Assembly (NCBI GenBank): GCA_016721245.1
Contig: JADKIQ010000004.1
Span: forward strand, 1-64,000
Direction of reading: 5' to 3'
Origin: Sphingobacteriales bacterium
GTDB taxonomy: Bacteria; Bacteroidota; Bacteroidia; Chitinophagales; JADIYW01
Length of the DNA: 64,000 nucleotides
Under the pieces are notes generated by a model. It was not told the DNA's origin, ran no database searches, and saw only the letters and a list, made by a program, of their open reading frames with translations. Position 1 is the first letter of the stretch. Each line of letters opens with the position of its first letter. The translations under genes were made by a program, and so were the position numbers. Shown piece after piece: positions 1 through 9,158 of the stretch.

Positions 1-55
1 TGACAAAATCATACTTATATACCCTGTTTCAGGCAGATATGTATGGTTTTTGTCA
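1..55. repeat. Long imperfect hairpin at the left edge
   Basis: Bases 1-14 (TGACAAAATCATAC) pair with 41-55 (GTATGGTTTTTGTCA), with a nested CCTG-TTT-CAGG stem at 23-33. The structure starts exactly at the window edge, so its true extent is unknown. It could be the terminator or 3' structure of the gene to the left. Inference only. Confidence 0.4.
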
Positions 56-157
56 TCCTTATATCAAATATAATCTTTTATCTTAAATAATTTTATAGCT
101 GTAAAATGGCTCCCGAATAACTTTAATACTCCAACTATTTTATTATTTTAGCTGCTA

Positions 158-778
158 TTGAAAGACTATTATAAAATACTGGAATTGCCTTTTGGTACGG
201 CTTCAACAGAAGTGAAAGCTGCTTACCGCAGACTGGCATTTAAATTTCATCCGGATAAAAATCTGAACGATAAATTTGCGGAAGAAAAATTCAAGGAAAT
301 TACGGAAGCCTATTCCATTCTTTCGGATGACAATAAGCGTATGCTGTATCATGCAGCGTATAATGATTTTCTGAACAGCAGGTATTTAAACAGAATTCCC
401 GAACCAACGTACCGCCGTCCGCCTTATTACAATCCGACGGATATTCCCAAACAACCCAGAGGGCCGGCTACTACAGCTACTATTAGTGTGGATGGTATTA
501 AAATCGCCGTTTTATTAATTTTGATAATTGTGTTGATTAATTTTATATTTTTTAATCGTTTAAAGAAAATAGAAAACGAATCGAAATACAGAGATGTAAA
601 TATTTCGACTCCATATGCCGCACCGGTAGAAAATAATACGGACATAATGAGTAAAGATGATTTTTACAAAGTAATCTATCAGGAATTTCTGCTCACCGGC
701 GATTCTACTTTACTGAATGCGAATATAGACTCTCTGAAACATGTGTTTGATTCATTGCAGCAAGCAGCAAAGCATTAA
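158..778 (+). CDS. DnaJ (J-domain) membrane protein
   Basis: A 206-residue J-domain protein read from a TTG start; no ATG lies nearby in frame and the J-domain begins immediately (MKDYYKILELP). The J-domain covers about residues 1-65 with the HPD tripeptide (KFHPDKN) that stimulates the ATPase of Hsp70. There is no Gly/Phe-rich region, zinc finger or C-terminal substrate domain, so it is a type III (class C) J-protein rather than the housekeeping DnaJ. A single transmembrane helix sits at about residues 112-131, followed by about 75 polar residues. It probably recruits DnaK to the inner membrane; the client is unknown. Its stop overlaps the stop of convergent pdxJ by 3 bases. Confidence 0.85.
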   Translation: MKDYYKILELPFGTASTEVKAAYRRLAFKFHPDKNLNDKFAEEKFKEITEAYSILSDDNKRMLYHAAYNDFLNSRYLNRIPEPTYRRPPYYNPTDIPKQPRGPATTATISVDGIKIAVLLILIIVLINFIFFNRLKKIENESKYRDVNISTPYAAPVENNTDIMSKDDFYKVIYQEFLLTGDSTLLNANIDSLKHVFDSLQQAAKH

Positions 779-1488
779 GCAAGCTTGTTCAGGTACAAGC
801 GTATCGTGTTTTCCAATCCGAGGTAAATCGAATCGCAAATCAATGCATGCCCGATGGAGACTTCATCCAGCTGCGCTAAATTATCTTTCAGGTATTTCAG
901 ATTTTCCAGATTCAAATCGTGTCCCGCATTAATACCCAATCCGGCGTGTACCGCTACGGCACAGCTTTCTTTTATTTCTTTAACAGCAGCTTCGGGATTT
1001 GCCGGAAAGTTTTTGGCATAAGGGCCGGTGTAGTATTCAATCCTGTCGGCACCCACCTTGGCAGCACCTTCTATCAGTTTTGTATCCGCATCTATAAACA
1101 GGGAAACGCGAATGCCGTTCTTTTTTAATTCGGAAATAATTTCAGTCAGGAATTCTTTTCTTGCAATCGTATCCCAGCCATGATCAGAAGTCAGCTGATT
1201 CGGATCGTCCGGCACCAGCGTACACTGATGTGGTTTTACCTTTATCACGGCATCTAAAAAGTGTTTATCGGGAAAACCTTCAATATTGAACTCTGTGGTA
1301 CAGGCTTCTTTTAATAAGGGTAAATCCGCAAACTTGCAATGCCGTTCATCTTGCCGAGGATGCACGGTGATGCCTTGTGCGCCGAAGCGTTCGCAATCTT
1401 TTGCCACCTGAATTAAATCAGGATAATTGCTGCCGCGGGAGTTACGCAGCAGGGCAATTTTATTGAGGTTTACAGATAAGCGTGTCAT
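775..1488 (-). CDS. pdxJ: Pyridoxine 5'-phosphate synthase PdxJ
   Basis: 237 residues, full length for the family. PdxJ condenses 1-deoxy-D-xylulose 5-phosphate with 3-amino-2-oxopropyl phosphate to give pyridoxine 5'-phosphate, the last ring-closing step of the DXP-dependent vitamin B6 pathway, in the cytosol. Visible family signatures are the N-terminal RLSVNLNKIALLRNSRG strand, the phosphate/active-site segment TVHPRQDERH, NIEGFP (catalytic Glu), and HAGLGINAGHDLN near the C terminus (catalytic His and phosphate loop). It is monocistronic here, convergent with the J-protein gene. Nothing suggests damage. Confidence 0.96.
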   Translation of the reverse strand: MTRLSVNLNKIALLRNSRGSNYPDLIQVAKDCERFGAQGITVHPRQDERHCKFADLPLLKEACTTEFNIEGFPDKHFLDAVIKVKPHQCTLVPDDPNQLTSDHGWDTIARKEFLTEIISELKKNGIRVSLFIDADTKLIEGAAKVGADRIEYYTGPYAKNFPANPEAAVKEIKESCAVAVHAGLGINAGHDLNLENLKYLKDNLAQLDEVSIGHALICDSIYLGLENTIRLYLNKLA

Positions 1489-1549
1489 TGTTTGTAAAGG
1501 TATAAAAATCCTGGCATAGCATATGCAAATAGTTTTTCAGATTGTAACT

Positions 1550-1571
1550 GTTTGGTTTTATTATACCAAAC
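1550..1571. promoter_or_regulatory. Perfect 7-8-7 inverted repeat, candidate operator
   Basis: GTTTGGT at 1550-1556 and ACCAAAC at 1565-1571 form perfect 7-base arms around an 8-base spacer, 36 bases before the ATG of the SH3-like repeat protein. A TATATTTA box (a TAnnTTTR variant) follows at about 1582. It could be an operator or an mRNA hairpin. Only the symmetry is certain. Confidence 0.4.
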
Positions 1572-1606
1572 GCATTAATTATATTTATAACACAAAATCA
1601 GTAACT

Positions 1607-2515
1607 ATGAAAAAACTTCTATTTTTTATTTCCATTGTATTTTCATTAACGTACAGCGCATCCGCACAAAAAATCGGCGGTAAGGTAAAAGTGATGGACT
1701 TTGGTAACTGGATCAGCGGTACCTTGTTAAGTATCAAAGACGGACAATATTTTGTGACCTTCGATGATAAGTATTATAAAGACAGATTGGTAAAAGAAAA
1801 GGATATTGTCTTTCTGGATGGTGCTGCAGCTGTTGTAAAGGATACTGTTTTTAAAGTAAGACGCGATACGGTCTACATCAAGAAAACGCAGAGAGATACG
1901 ATACTGAATGTAAGACGGGATACTGTTTCCATTTTAAAGACCAGACGCGATACTATATTTAATACCAAACGTGATACGGTCACCATTCTTAAAACCAAAC
2001 GTGATACCATCTTTACCCTGAAACGCGACACGTTTACCGTGCTAAAAGTGCTGAAGGATACTATCTTTAAATACAAACGCGATACGGTGCTTATCAACCG
2101 AACGATAAAAGATACCATTATCAATAAAAAAATAGAGACCGTTACTGTAACGTCTGTAAAAGCTCCTGCTTTCAGATTAGGTGATTTGGTGCTGGCGTAC
2201 AAAGATGCAGAATGGAAACCGGCTGTGATTCTGGAAATAAAGGGCAACGATGTATTCAAAGTGAAGTACGACGGCCTGAGCGATTATTATAACAGTGAAG
2301 TGGGCATCGGCAGCATTAAACTCAGGAACAATGCAGAAGTTTCAAAGGCAAGGGAGTACAAGCTGGGAGATTTGGTGCAGGTGTATGATGACGGCGAGTG
2401 GAAGCCGGCCGTGATTCTGGAAATCAAAGGCGGTGATTTGTTTAAAGTTAAGTTTGACGGCCTCAGCGATTACTACAATAAAGTAGTAGGCGTGGGCAGT
2501 ATAAAAGCCAGATAA
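1607..2515 (+). CDS. Secreted SH3/Tudor-like protein with KRDT repeats
   Basis: The frame opens at 1523, but the ATG at 1607 begins a clean signal peptide (MKKLLFFISIVFSLTYSASA-Q), so 302 residues is the likely product. After the signal come a short beta-rich module (GGKVKVMDFGNWISGTLL), then about 10 degenerate (K/R)RDT-x(6-8) units over 1845-2130, then two near-identical about 50-residue modules with the pattern LGDLV-x-VY-DGEWKPAVILEIKG and LSDYYN. These modules resemble Agenet/Tudor-type SH3 barrels. I do not recognise a named family. The Thr/Arg repeats look like a stalk or spacer. It is probably periplasmic or surface exposed. Confidence 0.75.
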   Translation: MKKLLFFISIVFSLTYSASAQKIGGKVKVMDFGNWISGTLLSIKDGQYFVTFDDKYYKDRLVKEKDIVFLDGAAAVVKDTVFKVRRDTVYIKKTQRDTILNVRRDTVSILKTRRDTIFNTKRDTVTILKTKRDTIFTLKRDTFTVLKVLKDTIFKYKRDTVLINRTIKDTIINKKIETVTVTSVKAPAFRLGDLVLAYKDAEWKPAVILEIKGNDVFKVKYDGLSDYYNSEVGIGSIKLRNNAEVSKAREYKLGDLVQVYDDGEWKPAVILEIKGGDLFKVKFDGLSDYYNKVVGVGSIKAR

Positions 2516-2532
2516 TCCTATATAAGCTATAC

Positions 2533-2567
2533 AAAAAAGACCATCCGTTTTTGGATGGTCTTTTTTT
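2533..2567. terminator. Bidirectional intrinsic terminator
   Basis: AAGACCATCC - loop - GGATGGTCTT flanked by an A-run on the left and a T-run on the right. It lies between the convergent SH3-like protein gene and the DHH phosphoesterase gene and can serve both strands. Confidence 0.9.
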
Positions 2568-2579
2568 ATTTATTGCAGC

Positions 2580-3581
2580 TTAAACGATTTTTTCTTTCTC
2601 AAAAATCTGTACAATCTTATCGATGGTTTCATCGATAGATAAGAAGGAACGCCCGCCGGATGCATTGCGGTGTCCGCCGCCTTCAAAGTTTTCGCGGCAA
2701 ATTTTTTCTACGGATATTTCGCCCTTGCTTCTGAAAGAAAGTTTGATGATTTTAGGCTCTTGTTTGATGAGGATGGCCACTTTTACATTTTTTATGGATA
2801 AGGGATAATTCACCAGACCTTCCGTATCGCCCGTTTGCAAATTGAAACGGTAGGCATCTTTCTTATCTACGATAATAATACCGATGCCGATGTCTTCGCG
2901 GATAATCATATTGCGCGACAATGCATTACCAATGAAACGCAGTTTTTCCTCCCGGCCGTTCTGGTTCAGCTGCTCCTGCACATAAATAATATTCAATCCG
3001 CAGTCGAGTAAATGCGCGGTAATCTCCAGTGCTTTCTTACTGGTAGCACCATTGGAGAAACTCGCCGTGTCGGTAAGGATGCCGGTGTAGATACATTCCG
3101 ATACTTCTTTGGTAGGCACATAGGCAGGTTCCAGTATTTCGTACAAACGGTACACGAGCTCGCAGGTAGAGCAGGCTTTGGTATCGTGCAATATCCATTC
3201 GGCATCAATCTGCGGATTCAGGTGGTGGTCGATTAAGACCAGTTTCGCCGTTTCATTCTTTTTGATGAATTCATTGAGCGGTTCAATTCTGCCTAAATCG
3301 TTAAAATCCAGACAAAATATCAATTCGGCGGATTCGATGGCAATCTGGCTGAGGCTGGGATTTTCCAGGTAATTCCAGACTTCGTCGCAGCCCGGCAGGT
3401 AGCCGAAATAAGCGGGAAACTCCGTAGGGGAGATAACGCGCACTTCGTGCCCGAGCGGCTGTAGGTAATTATATAAGGCTAGCGAGGAACCCATGGCATC
3501 GCCATCCGGCTTCTGATGCGTGGTGATCACGATATTTCTGGGTGTTTTTAAAAATTCCTGTAAGGCTGCAATATTTTCCAT
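2580..3581 (-). CDS. nrnA: DHH/DHHA1 phosphoesterase, NrnA-type oligoribonuclease / pAp phosphatase
   Basis: The product has 333 residues from the ATG at 3581. An upstream in-frame start at 3590 would overlap a perfect -7 box, so 3581 is preferred. The DHH domain shows HQKPDGDAMGSSLAL (metal ligands), LDFND, the IDHHLNP motif and LTDTASF. The C-terminal DHHA1 domain carries GGGHRNASGG for substrate binding. The family degrades 2-5 nt RNAs and pAp, and some members degrade linear dinucleotides (pGpG). Length and motif order match NrnA rather than RecJ. It is transcribed alone between ndk and a bidirectional terminator. Confidence 0.9.
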   Translation of the reverse strand: MENIAALQEFLKTPRNIVITTHQKPDGDAMGSSLALYNYLQPLGHEVRVISPTEFPAYFGYLPGCDEVWNYLENPSLSQIAIESAELIFCLDFNDLGRIEPLNEFIKKNETAKLVLIDHHLNPQIDAEWILHDTKACSTCELVYRLYEILEPAYVPTKEVSECIYTGILTDTASFSNGATSKKALEITAHLLDCGLNIIYVQEQLNQNGREEKLRFIGNALSRNMIIREDIGIGIIIVDKKDAYRFNLQTGDTEGLVNYPLSIKNVKVAILIKQEPKIIKLSFRSKGEISVEKICRENFEGGGHRNASGGRSFLSIDETIDKIVQIFEKEKIV

Positions 3582-3587
3582 GTTCCT

Positions 3588-3595
3588 CAAAGATA
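3588..3595 (-). promoter_or_regulatory. TATCTTTG -7 element for nrnA
   Basis: On the minus strand this reads TATCTTTG, an exact match to the Bacteroidetes TAnnTTTG box. Only 6 bases separate it from the ATG at 3581, so the mRNA would be leaderless or nearly so. No clear -33 TTG is visible. Confidence 0.65.
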
Positions 3596-3608
3596 GTAAA
3601 AGTGCCCC

Positions 3609-3631
3609 TGAAAGTGAAGTTGAAAGTGAGT
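3609..3631. repeat. Short degenerate tandem repeat (GAAAGTG-like)
   Basis: TGAAAGTGAAGTTGAAAGTG in the nrnA-ndk intergenic region is a degenerate heptamer run. Similar runs with different words occur at 15463-15500, 44853-44884, 51121-51155 and 57446-57472. Confidence 0.45.
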
Positions 3632-3705
3632 ATCACAGCCGGTAAAAGTGTATTAATTAATGGTAAATAATTGATTTTGTGAAGGGTAAACTGTAAACCG
3701 TGAAG

Positions 3706-3713
3706 TATCTTTG
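3706..3713 (+). promoter_or_regulatory. TATCTTTG -7 element for ndk
   Basis: Exact TAnnTTTG match 15 bases before the ndk ATG at 3729. The TTG that opens the longer frame at 3711 lies inside this box, which argues for the ATG as true start. Confidence 0.7.
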
Positions 3714-3728
3714 CCCAAAATTATACAA

Positions 3729-4148
3729 ATGGCAACGAACAGAACTTTTACGATGATTAAACCGGATGCGGTAGAAGCGAACAATATCGGCTCTATCCTG
3801 GCTATGATGACAGAAGCAGGCTTTAAAGTAGTAGGCTTAAAATACACTCAATTATCTGAGGCTCAGGCTGGAAAATTTTATGAAGTACACAGTGCACGTC
3901 CTTTTTACGGCGAACTGGTGGAATTTATGAGCAGAGGCCCGATTGTAGCGGCTATACTTGAAAAAGACAATGCGGTGGAAGACTTCCGTAAACTGATTGG
4001 TGCTACCAACCCTGCGCAGGCAGAAGAAGGTACTATCCGTAAGCGTTTCGCGAAATCTATCGGTGAAAACGCGGTACACGGTTCTGATTCTGACGAAAAC
4101 GCTGAAATCGAAGGCAATTTCTTCTTCAGCCAGCTGGAAAGATTCTAA
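3729..4148 (+). CDS. ndk: Nucleoside diphosphate kinase
   Basis: 139 residues from the ATG (MATNRTFTMIKPDAVEANN), the normal bacterial Ndk size. It transfers the gamma phosphate of ATP to NDPs and dNDPs through a phosphohistidine, keeping nucleotide pools balanced. The signature NAVHGSDS contains the catalytic His. The N-terminal TFTMIKPDAV and the FMSRGPIVA and ATNPAQAEEGTIR segments are all present. An alternative TTG start at 3711 would add six residues but falls in the promoter box. It is monocistronic, with a strong terminator 40 bases downstream. Confidence 0.96.
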   Translation: MATNRTFTMIKPDAVEANNIGSILAMMTEAGFKVVGLKYTQLSEAQAGKFYEVHSARPFYGELVEFMSRGPIVAAILEKDNAVEDFRKLIGATNPAQAEEGTIRKRFAKSIGENAVHGSDSDENAEIEGNFFFSQLERF

Positions 4149-4186
4149 ATGCCATTCCCGAAGAATCGGGAATCTCTAATATGTAA

Positions 4187-4221
4187 ACAGGTTCTTATTT
4201 ATGAGAACCTGTTTTTTTTTT
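4187..4221 (+). terminator. Intrinsic terminator after ndk
   Basis: ACAGGTTCT and AGAACCTGT pair across an 8-base loop and are followed by a run of about 10 T. A smaller CATTCCCG/CGGGAATC hairpin just upstream (4152-4172) may add to it. Confidence 0.85.
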
Positions 4222-4293
4222 AATTAGTTTGAATGTATTCGATATTAAAACAGACAGTTAAAATGATTCAAATTGAATATCATTTTAATTCAA

Positions 4294-6541
4294 TCAATGC
4301 TGGATAATCACTTTACGTACACCATCCTTTTTCCCATTTGAGATCTTCAGAAGATATATTCCGTTGGAAAGAGTATTGGTATTTAGCTCAATAACTTCCT
4401 GATTAGAATAATTATCGGAAATGACAGATTGCCCCACAAGATTGAATAGCTCAATCTGAATAATGTTTTTTAAACCATTTAAATTAACCAATAATTGATT
4501 GTTTGCCGGATTCGGATAAACATCAAAATCCAGTTTCTCTGTGAATTGATTTCTTATGCCAGTCAGAATAAATGGTGGCGGGTTCTGACTGAAAATAATC
4601 AAACCGCCGTCAATATTACCCGTCAGCAATTCGGGTTTGCCATCGTTGGTAATGTCAGCAATTGTGGAGGTTGTGCGACTGCCGAGATAGTCATCCACCA
4701 CAAGTGAAGTAAGGCTGAAATTTTCATTCAAATGATCTTCGATATTATCATAAAATTGTAAACCGCTGGCATTGGTCCCTAAAATCAAATCGAATTTGTT
4801 GTCATTGTTGATATCTGCAATACAGGGTTGTGTATAGCCGAGAGCAAAGCCGTTGGTCTTTATTTTTATACCACCTAAACTATCTGTTGCCATTGAAAAT
4901 TTTACGGCACTTAATGCATTTCCTTTGTAGAAGTTAAGGTTTCCCGTTGCGTTCACCGATTATCAAATCCGTTATTCCATCGCGGTTGACATCTGCTAAG
5001 TATGGTGCGGCATTGGAGCCAACAGCAATGTTATTTCTGGAAGAATCTTTCAGGATTCCTTTGTAAATTAAATTAGGAGCGTTGCCTGCAGGTGCTGTAT
5101 TCTCCCAGTAAATCATCCGTCCATCCGATAATCCTGCTATCAAATCATCATCACTATCGTTGTCCATATCACCGGCTGCAGGAACAATATCTTTTACATT
5201 AAAGGTGCTGAGAGATAAGAAATCATCATTCTGTAAATCGTATTTCGGATTTGCCGCATCACCGGTGTTTTTATAAAACAATAATTTATAGATGTCCGGA
5301 TTTACATAGTCTCTGAATCCGCCGCTGCCTAATAAAATATCTTTTAAGCCATCACCGTCCACATCAAAAAAGCAGGGATTGGAATTTTCACCTGCATCAA
5401 TCATATTGTCAAGCAGAAAGTTTTTTTGCTGAAATTCAAGACGGATGGCACGTGAGCCGTTTGTTTTATTATTCTTAAAATACCAGATATTATTAATGTT
5501 TGCTGCCCCAATGTCAAATGTAGAAACGAGTAAATCTGAGGTGCCGTTATTGTCCGCATCCAGAAAAACAGGAGAGCCAAAAGATTTTGTATTGTAAGGT
5601 GTATTGTAATTTGGAAACGTGACATCCTGCAATAAAACACTGGCGTAGTTGCTGCTTCCGTAGTTATAAAGCATCGTTAGATTATCCAGCGAAACGCTAC
5701 CGATCAGTAAATCTTTCGCTCCGTTATTGTCAATATCAATCGCTTCAATGGTAGAACCCGTATGCAAAATTTGTTCTGTTCCATTTAGCCGGTTGAATTT
5801 AAAACTGCAGGTATCTTTCAATGCGTAAGAAGCAGCAAACGAGTCGCGCACATTTCCCCAGCAATTATCTGCTTTTGTGAAAAATAAACTGTCACATGCT
5901 AAACCTTTTTCCTTTTGTTGGTTTTCATAATAGATTAATCGGTTTCCAAAAACATTGAATGAAATCATGTCTAAATCACCGTCATTATTCACATCTACAA
6001 TAGCAGGTTTTATCACATCTGAACAATAAACATTAATAGTTCCGCTGTTTGACTGGTAAAAGAAACCATCTTGCTGTAATTTGTAATGCAACGTATCGCC
6101 CAGATAATACCCGGTATACACCATGGCATTTGCAACGCCGTTGTAGGTGAAAATGTCTTCAATACCATCGCAGTTATAATCCTTCAAAATAAACCAGCCA
6201 CTGACCGGCGGGAAATATGCTGCGTATTTATTTTCAAATTTATAATTGATGGAATTATTAGACTGGGTAAGAAACACACAATATTTTTTATTGCTTTTGT
6301 CATATGCCACCAAATCTTTTTTACCGTCGCGGTTAACGTCTACTTTGCCAAACTGGACGCTGTTCAATCCGCCAGTCCATGGATAACGTAATTGTGTTCC
6401 GTTATGAGATACCGGCAAATAATCGAAACGCTGAAATGCCTGCGAAAAAAGGAGAGACGGGAATAAAATTAAAAAAATAAAAGACGGAAGTTTGTATTTT
6501 TTCTGTTGTAATTTTTGTGATATGGATGAATAGCGACTCAT
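4294..6541 (-). pseudogene. Secreted FG-GAP/VCBS repeat protein with T9SS sorting domain (single frameshift)
   Basis: Two abutting minus-strand frames, 4934-6541 (535 residues) and 4294-4956, are one gene. The first breaks off at DLIIGERNGKP and the second continues NLNFYKG, the normal continuation of an FG-GAP blade. Removing one base from the T-run at 4940-4942 restores the frame, giving about 740 residues. The N terminus has a signal peptide. The body has repeated D-x-D/N-x-DG-x-x-DL calcium-loop motifs (DVNRDGKKDL, DVDGDGLKDI, DMDNDSDDDL, DVNRDGITDL) typical of integrin-alpha-like propellers. The C terminus (DFDVYPNPANNQLLVNL...) is a type A T9SS sorting domain, so it should be secreted and anchored on the surface. 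The break may be a sequencing error. Confidence 0.85.
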
Positions 6542-6596
6542 TTGTAATTATGACAAATAAAGGTAAGGAATAGTTGTTTGAAAAGAAACAAATCTG

Positions 6597-9155
6597 TTAA
6601 AACGGATAACCAATGGCAAAGTTAAAACCCATAAAGTCTTTCACATTGATTTTATAAAGCCCAAGTTCCTTGTTTCTGGGTTGTTTATAAATAGTATAAT
6701 CTTCATTATTGATTTTGTTAAACGTCCATCTGTCGCCTTTAGGAAAAGCAGGATCGTACAGTGCGTAACCAACATCAAAGCGTACCACAAAGAAATTTAA
6801 ATCCATTCTCAAGCCCATGCCAACATCCCAGGCTAATTCCTGCATAAAGCGTTTTCCATTAAAGTCTGCCAGCGGTTTATCCGGGTCAGCTTTTATCAGC
6901 CAGATATTGCCGACATCCGTAAAAAGAGCACCTTTGAAAATTTTGTAAATATTGAAGCGGTATTCCGCATTAAACTCAAACTTTAAATCACCGGTCTGAT
7001 CCAGATTATTTCTGTTTATTTTATAAGTATCATAACCACCCGGACCTAATCTTCTGAAACCCCAGCCACGAAGGGAGTTTGGTCCGCCGGCAAAGAACTG
7101 TTTGATATAGGGTAAGACGGCAACTTCTTTTTCAAATGAAGTATCTACACCATTGTATTTTGTTTGAATGGTGGTGTATTTTGAATTCCCGTATGGTATG
7201 CCAACTCCTATAAACATTCTCAGAGCGAGTGCCTGTCCGCGCCGGAAATTAAAGAAATACCTGGGCTCCAATTCAAAACGGGCAAATTGCGCAAAATCTA
7301 CTTTGCCTAATTTGTAAGGAAGCTCTTTATCTTTTTGTGCGAGTTTGGAAAATGCAAAAAGGATATTGCCGGCAAAGAATGCATTTCCTCTGAAATAGAA
7401 GAAGTTTTTATATTTTCCAACATTCAGTTTTTGATTGGTATAGGTAAATGAATATTCTTGTCCGAGAATAAACTGCTGATTAAAACTTTGTTTTAAACGT
7501 GCATTCTGATCCAACTGTGTCTGGAAAGAGTCACTGATTTTGGAAGGGAAAACATAGGTGAAATTCAAGGGAGAAAAGATATGCCTGAATTTGTCGTTGT
7601 ACCATTCATAGCCATAACTGGTTCCCACGGTTTGTATGTTGTACAATCCGATTCTTTTCTGAAAATTATAATTTAAACTAATAAATGTGCGGGGTTTGTA
7701 TTTTTGATAGGTTACACATTTGTTTTTCTTGAATGAAGGAAAAATACGGGCTAAATTTATTTTTGCTTCCATGTTAAAGTTTACCGCATTCACCGCATTG
7801 TTCTCCAGTCGTTTTTCTTTTAATAATTGAAACTCCACACCGCTGCTGACGTTGAACTGGAATTTTGCAGCGGAACGAAATAAATTATTGTTGCGATAAG
7901 AACCGACAAGATTGAACCCTAGCGTGCTTTGTGCATTCGTATTTAACTCCACATCAGAACTGAAAGCATGGCGTTTGGCAGGAGCACATTTGATACGTGT
8001 ATACAATCCGCTTTCTTCCGGTGAAATGGAAATCGGAACGTGTTCTATATTTACGAATCTGAAAACACCTAAACCATTCAATGCATTTCTCGTTTTTAGG
8101 AGCTGGTCTTTATTAAAGTAGTCACCCGGTTTTATATAAATGGATTTGGTCAAAGCTCTCGGTAAAACAGAAGATTTCAGCACGCGGTAATTAACATCAC
8201 AGATAGTATCGTAGATGAAATCCTTTCTGGTTAATTTTAAATTGGCTTTTTTATTGTCGAAGTCGAGAATTTCATAATTTATCTCTACGTACGAATACAT
8301 TTTATGATTCAGAGAGTCGGCTTCATTTTTAACGAGCAGGTTAACATCAATCTGATGATTGCCGATAGTGCTGTCGATATTTAAAAAGATATAGTCAGGA
8401 CTGAAGGTAAAAAAGCCACGATTCTGAATCATATCCGCCAAACGCTGCCGTTCTTTTTTTACAATATCAATATCAAATGGATCTCCTTTTAGCAAAAGTC
8501 TGTCTTTTACATTTTTATTGACTATTTGTAAAATCGAGCTGTCTTCCGTCGAAACGGTTATATTTCTGTAAGTAAACTGCGGTCCTGTAGATACGTGGTA
8601 GGAGACACTGGTTTTCTTCTTTTTTGTTTTATAAGAAGCCGTTACCTGGCTGTAAAAAAAACCATGATAGAACAAGTAATTTTGCATACGACGAATAGAG
8701 GTTTCCATCGTGGTGGAGTCAAACAATACAGGAGGCTCTCCACCGGAGGTCTGATTCAGGAAATTATCGAATTTCTTCTTTTTCAGCAATTTAACTAACT
8801 GAGCCGTATCTTTTTGTGTGTAATTTCCGGAAAGAATTTTAGCTTCCAGATCTTTTTTCTTTGTCAGTCGTTTTTCATTGGTTAAAATAGACATCGTATA
8901 AATCCCTAATTTTAAACGAAATAAACTGAGGAATTTTTTGTTTGGTTGCTGATTATAAACAACCTGCTTTGCCAATTCACTTTTGAGTTCTGTTTTATCA
9001 CTCACCACTTTGCCGGTATATTTTACACCTATACCATTGCCAATCAGTAAACTTTGGTCGTCTTTTATTAAATGTTTGGTTGCATTGCAAGAATACAATA
9101 GCAGTATGCACACAACATATCCTATTTTTTTACATCTTTGAAACGAATTTTGCAT
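6597..9155 (-). CDS. tamL: TamA/BamA-family outer-membrane protein, lipidated (TamL-like)
   Basis: 852 residues from the ATG at 9155; the frame runs on to 9230 into the divergent gene. The signal peptide ends in a lipobox (LLLYSC-N), so the N terminus should be acylated. That is the feature that separates Bacteroidetes TamL from ordinary TamA. POTRA-like repeats occupy roughly residues 150-400 (for example YVEINYEI, NRGFFTFSPDYIF). A 16-strand Omp85 barrel follows, with the loop-6 signature GGPNSLRGWGFRRLGPGG near residue 700 and an aromatic C-terminal strand (FNFAIGYPF). It acts in outer-membrane protein or lipid assembly. A tamB partner is not in the adjacent genes. It starts 3 bases from the divergent RNA methyltransferase. 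Confidence 0.87.
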   Translation of the reverse strand: MQNSFQRCKKIGYVVCILLLYSCNATKHLIKDDQSLLIGNGIGVKYTGKVVSDKTELKSELAKQVVYNQQPNKKFLSLFRLKLGIYTMSILTNEKRLTKKKDLEAKILSGNYTQKDTAQLVKLLKKKKFDNFLNQTSGGEPPVLFDSTTMETSIRRMQNYLFYHGFFYSQVTASYKTKKKKTSVSYHVSTGPQFTYRNITVSTEDSSILQIVNKNVKDRLLLKGDPFDIDIVKKERQRLADMIQNRGFFTFSPDYIFLNIDSTIGNHQIDVNLLVKNEADSLNHKMYSYVEINYEILDFDNKKANLKLTRKDFIYDTICDVNYRVLKSSVLPRALTKSIYIKPGDYFNKDQLLKTRNALNGLGVFRFVNIEHVPISISPEESGLYTRIKCAPAKRHAFSSDVELNTNAQSTLGFNLVGSYRNNNLFRSAAKFQFNVSSGVEFQLLKEKRLENNAVNAVNFNMEAKINLARIFPSFKKNKCVTYQKYKPRTFISLNYNFQKRIGLYNIQTVGTSYGYEWYNDKFRHIFSPLNFTYVFPSKISDSFQTQLDQNARLKQSFNQQFILGQEYSFTYTNQKLNVGKYKNFFYFRGNAFFAGNILFAFSKLAQKDKELPYKLGKVDFAQFARFELEPRYFFNFRRGQALALRMFIGVGIPYGNSKYTTIQTKYNGVDTSFEKEVAVLPYIKQFFAGGPNSLRGWGFRRLGPGGYDTYKINRNNLDQTGDLKFEFNAEYRFNIYKIFKGALFTDVGNIWLIKADPDKPLADFNGKRFMQELAWDVGMGLRMDLNFFVVRFDVGYALYDPAFPKGDRWTFNKINNEDYTIYKQPRNKELGLYKINVKDFMGFNFAIGYPF

Positions 9156-9158
9156 AGT

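Noticed and set aside
741..1128. Plus-strand frames of 63-69 codons opposite pdxJ
   Set aside because: Antisense to pdxJ and without coding features.
1873..2259. Minus-strand 128-codon frame
   Set aside because: Antisense shadow of the KRDT repeats; low-complexity Ser/Val/Leu translation with no signal or family pattern.
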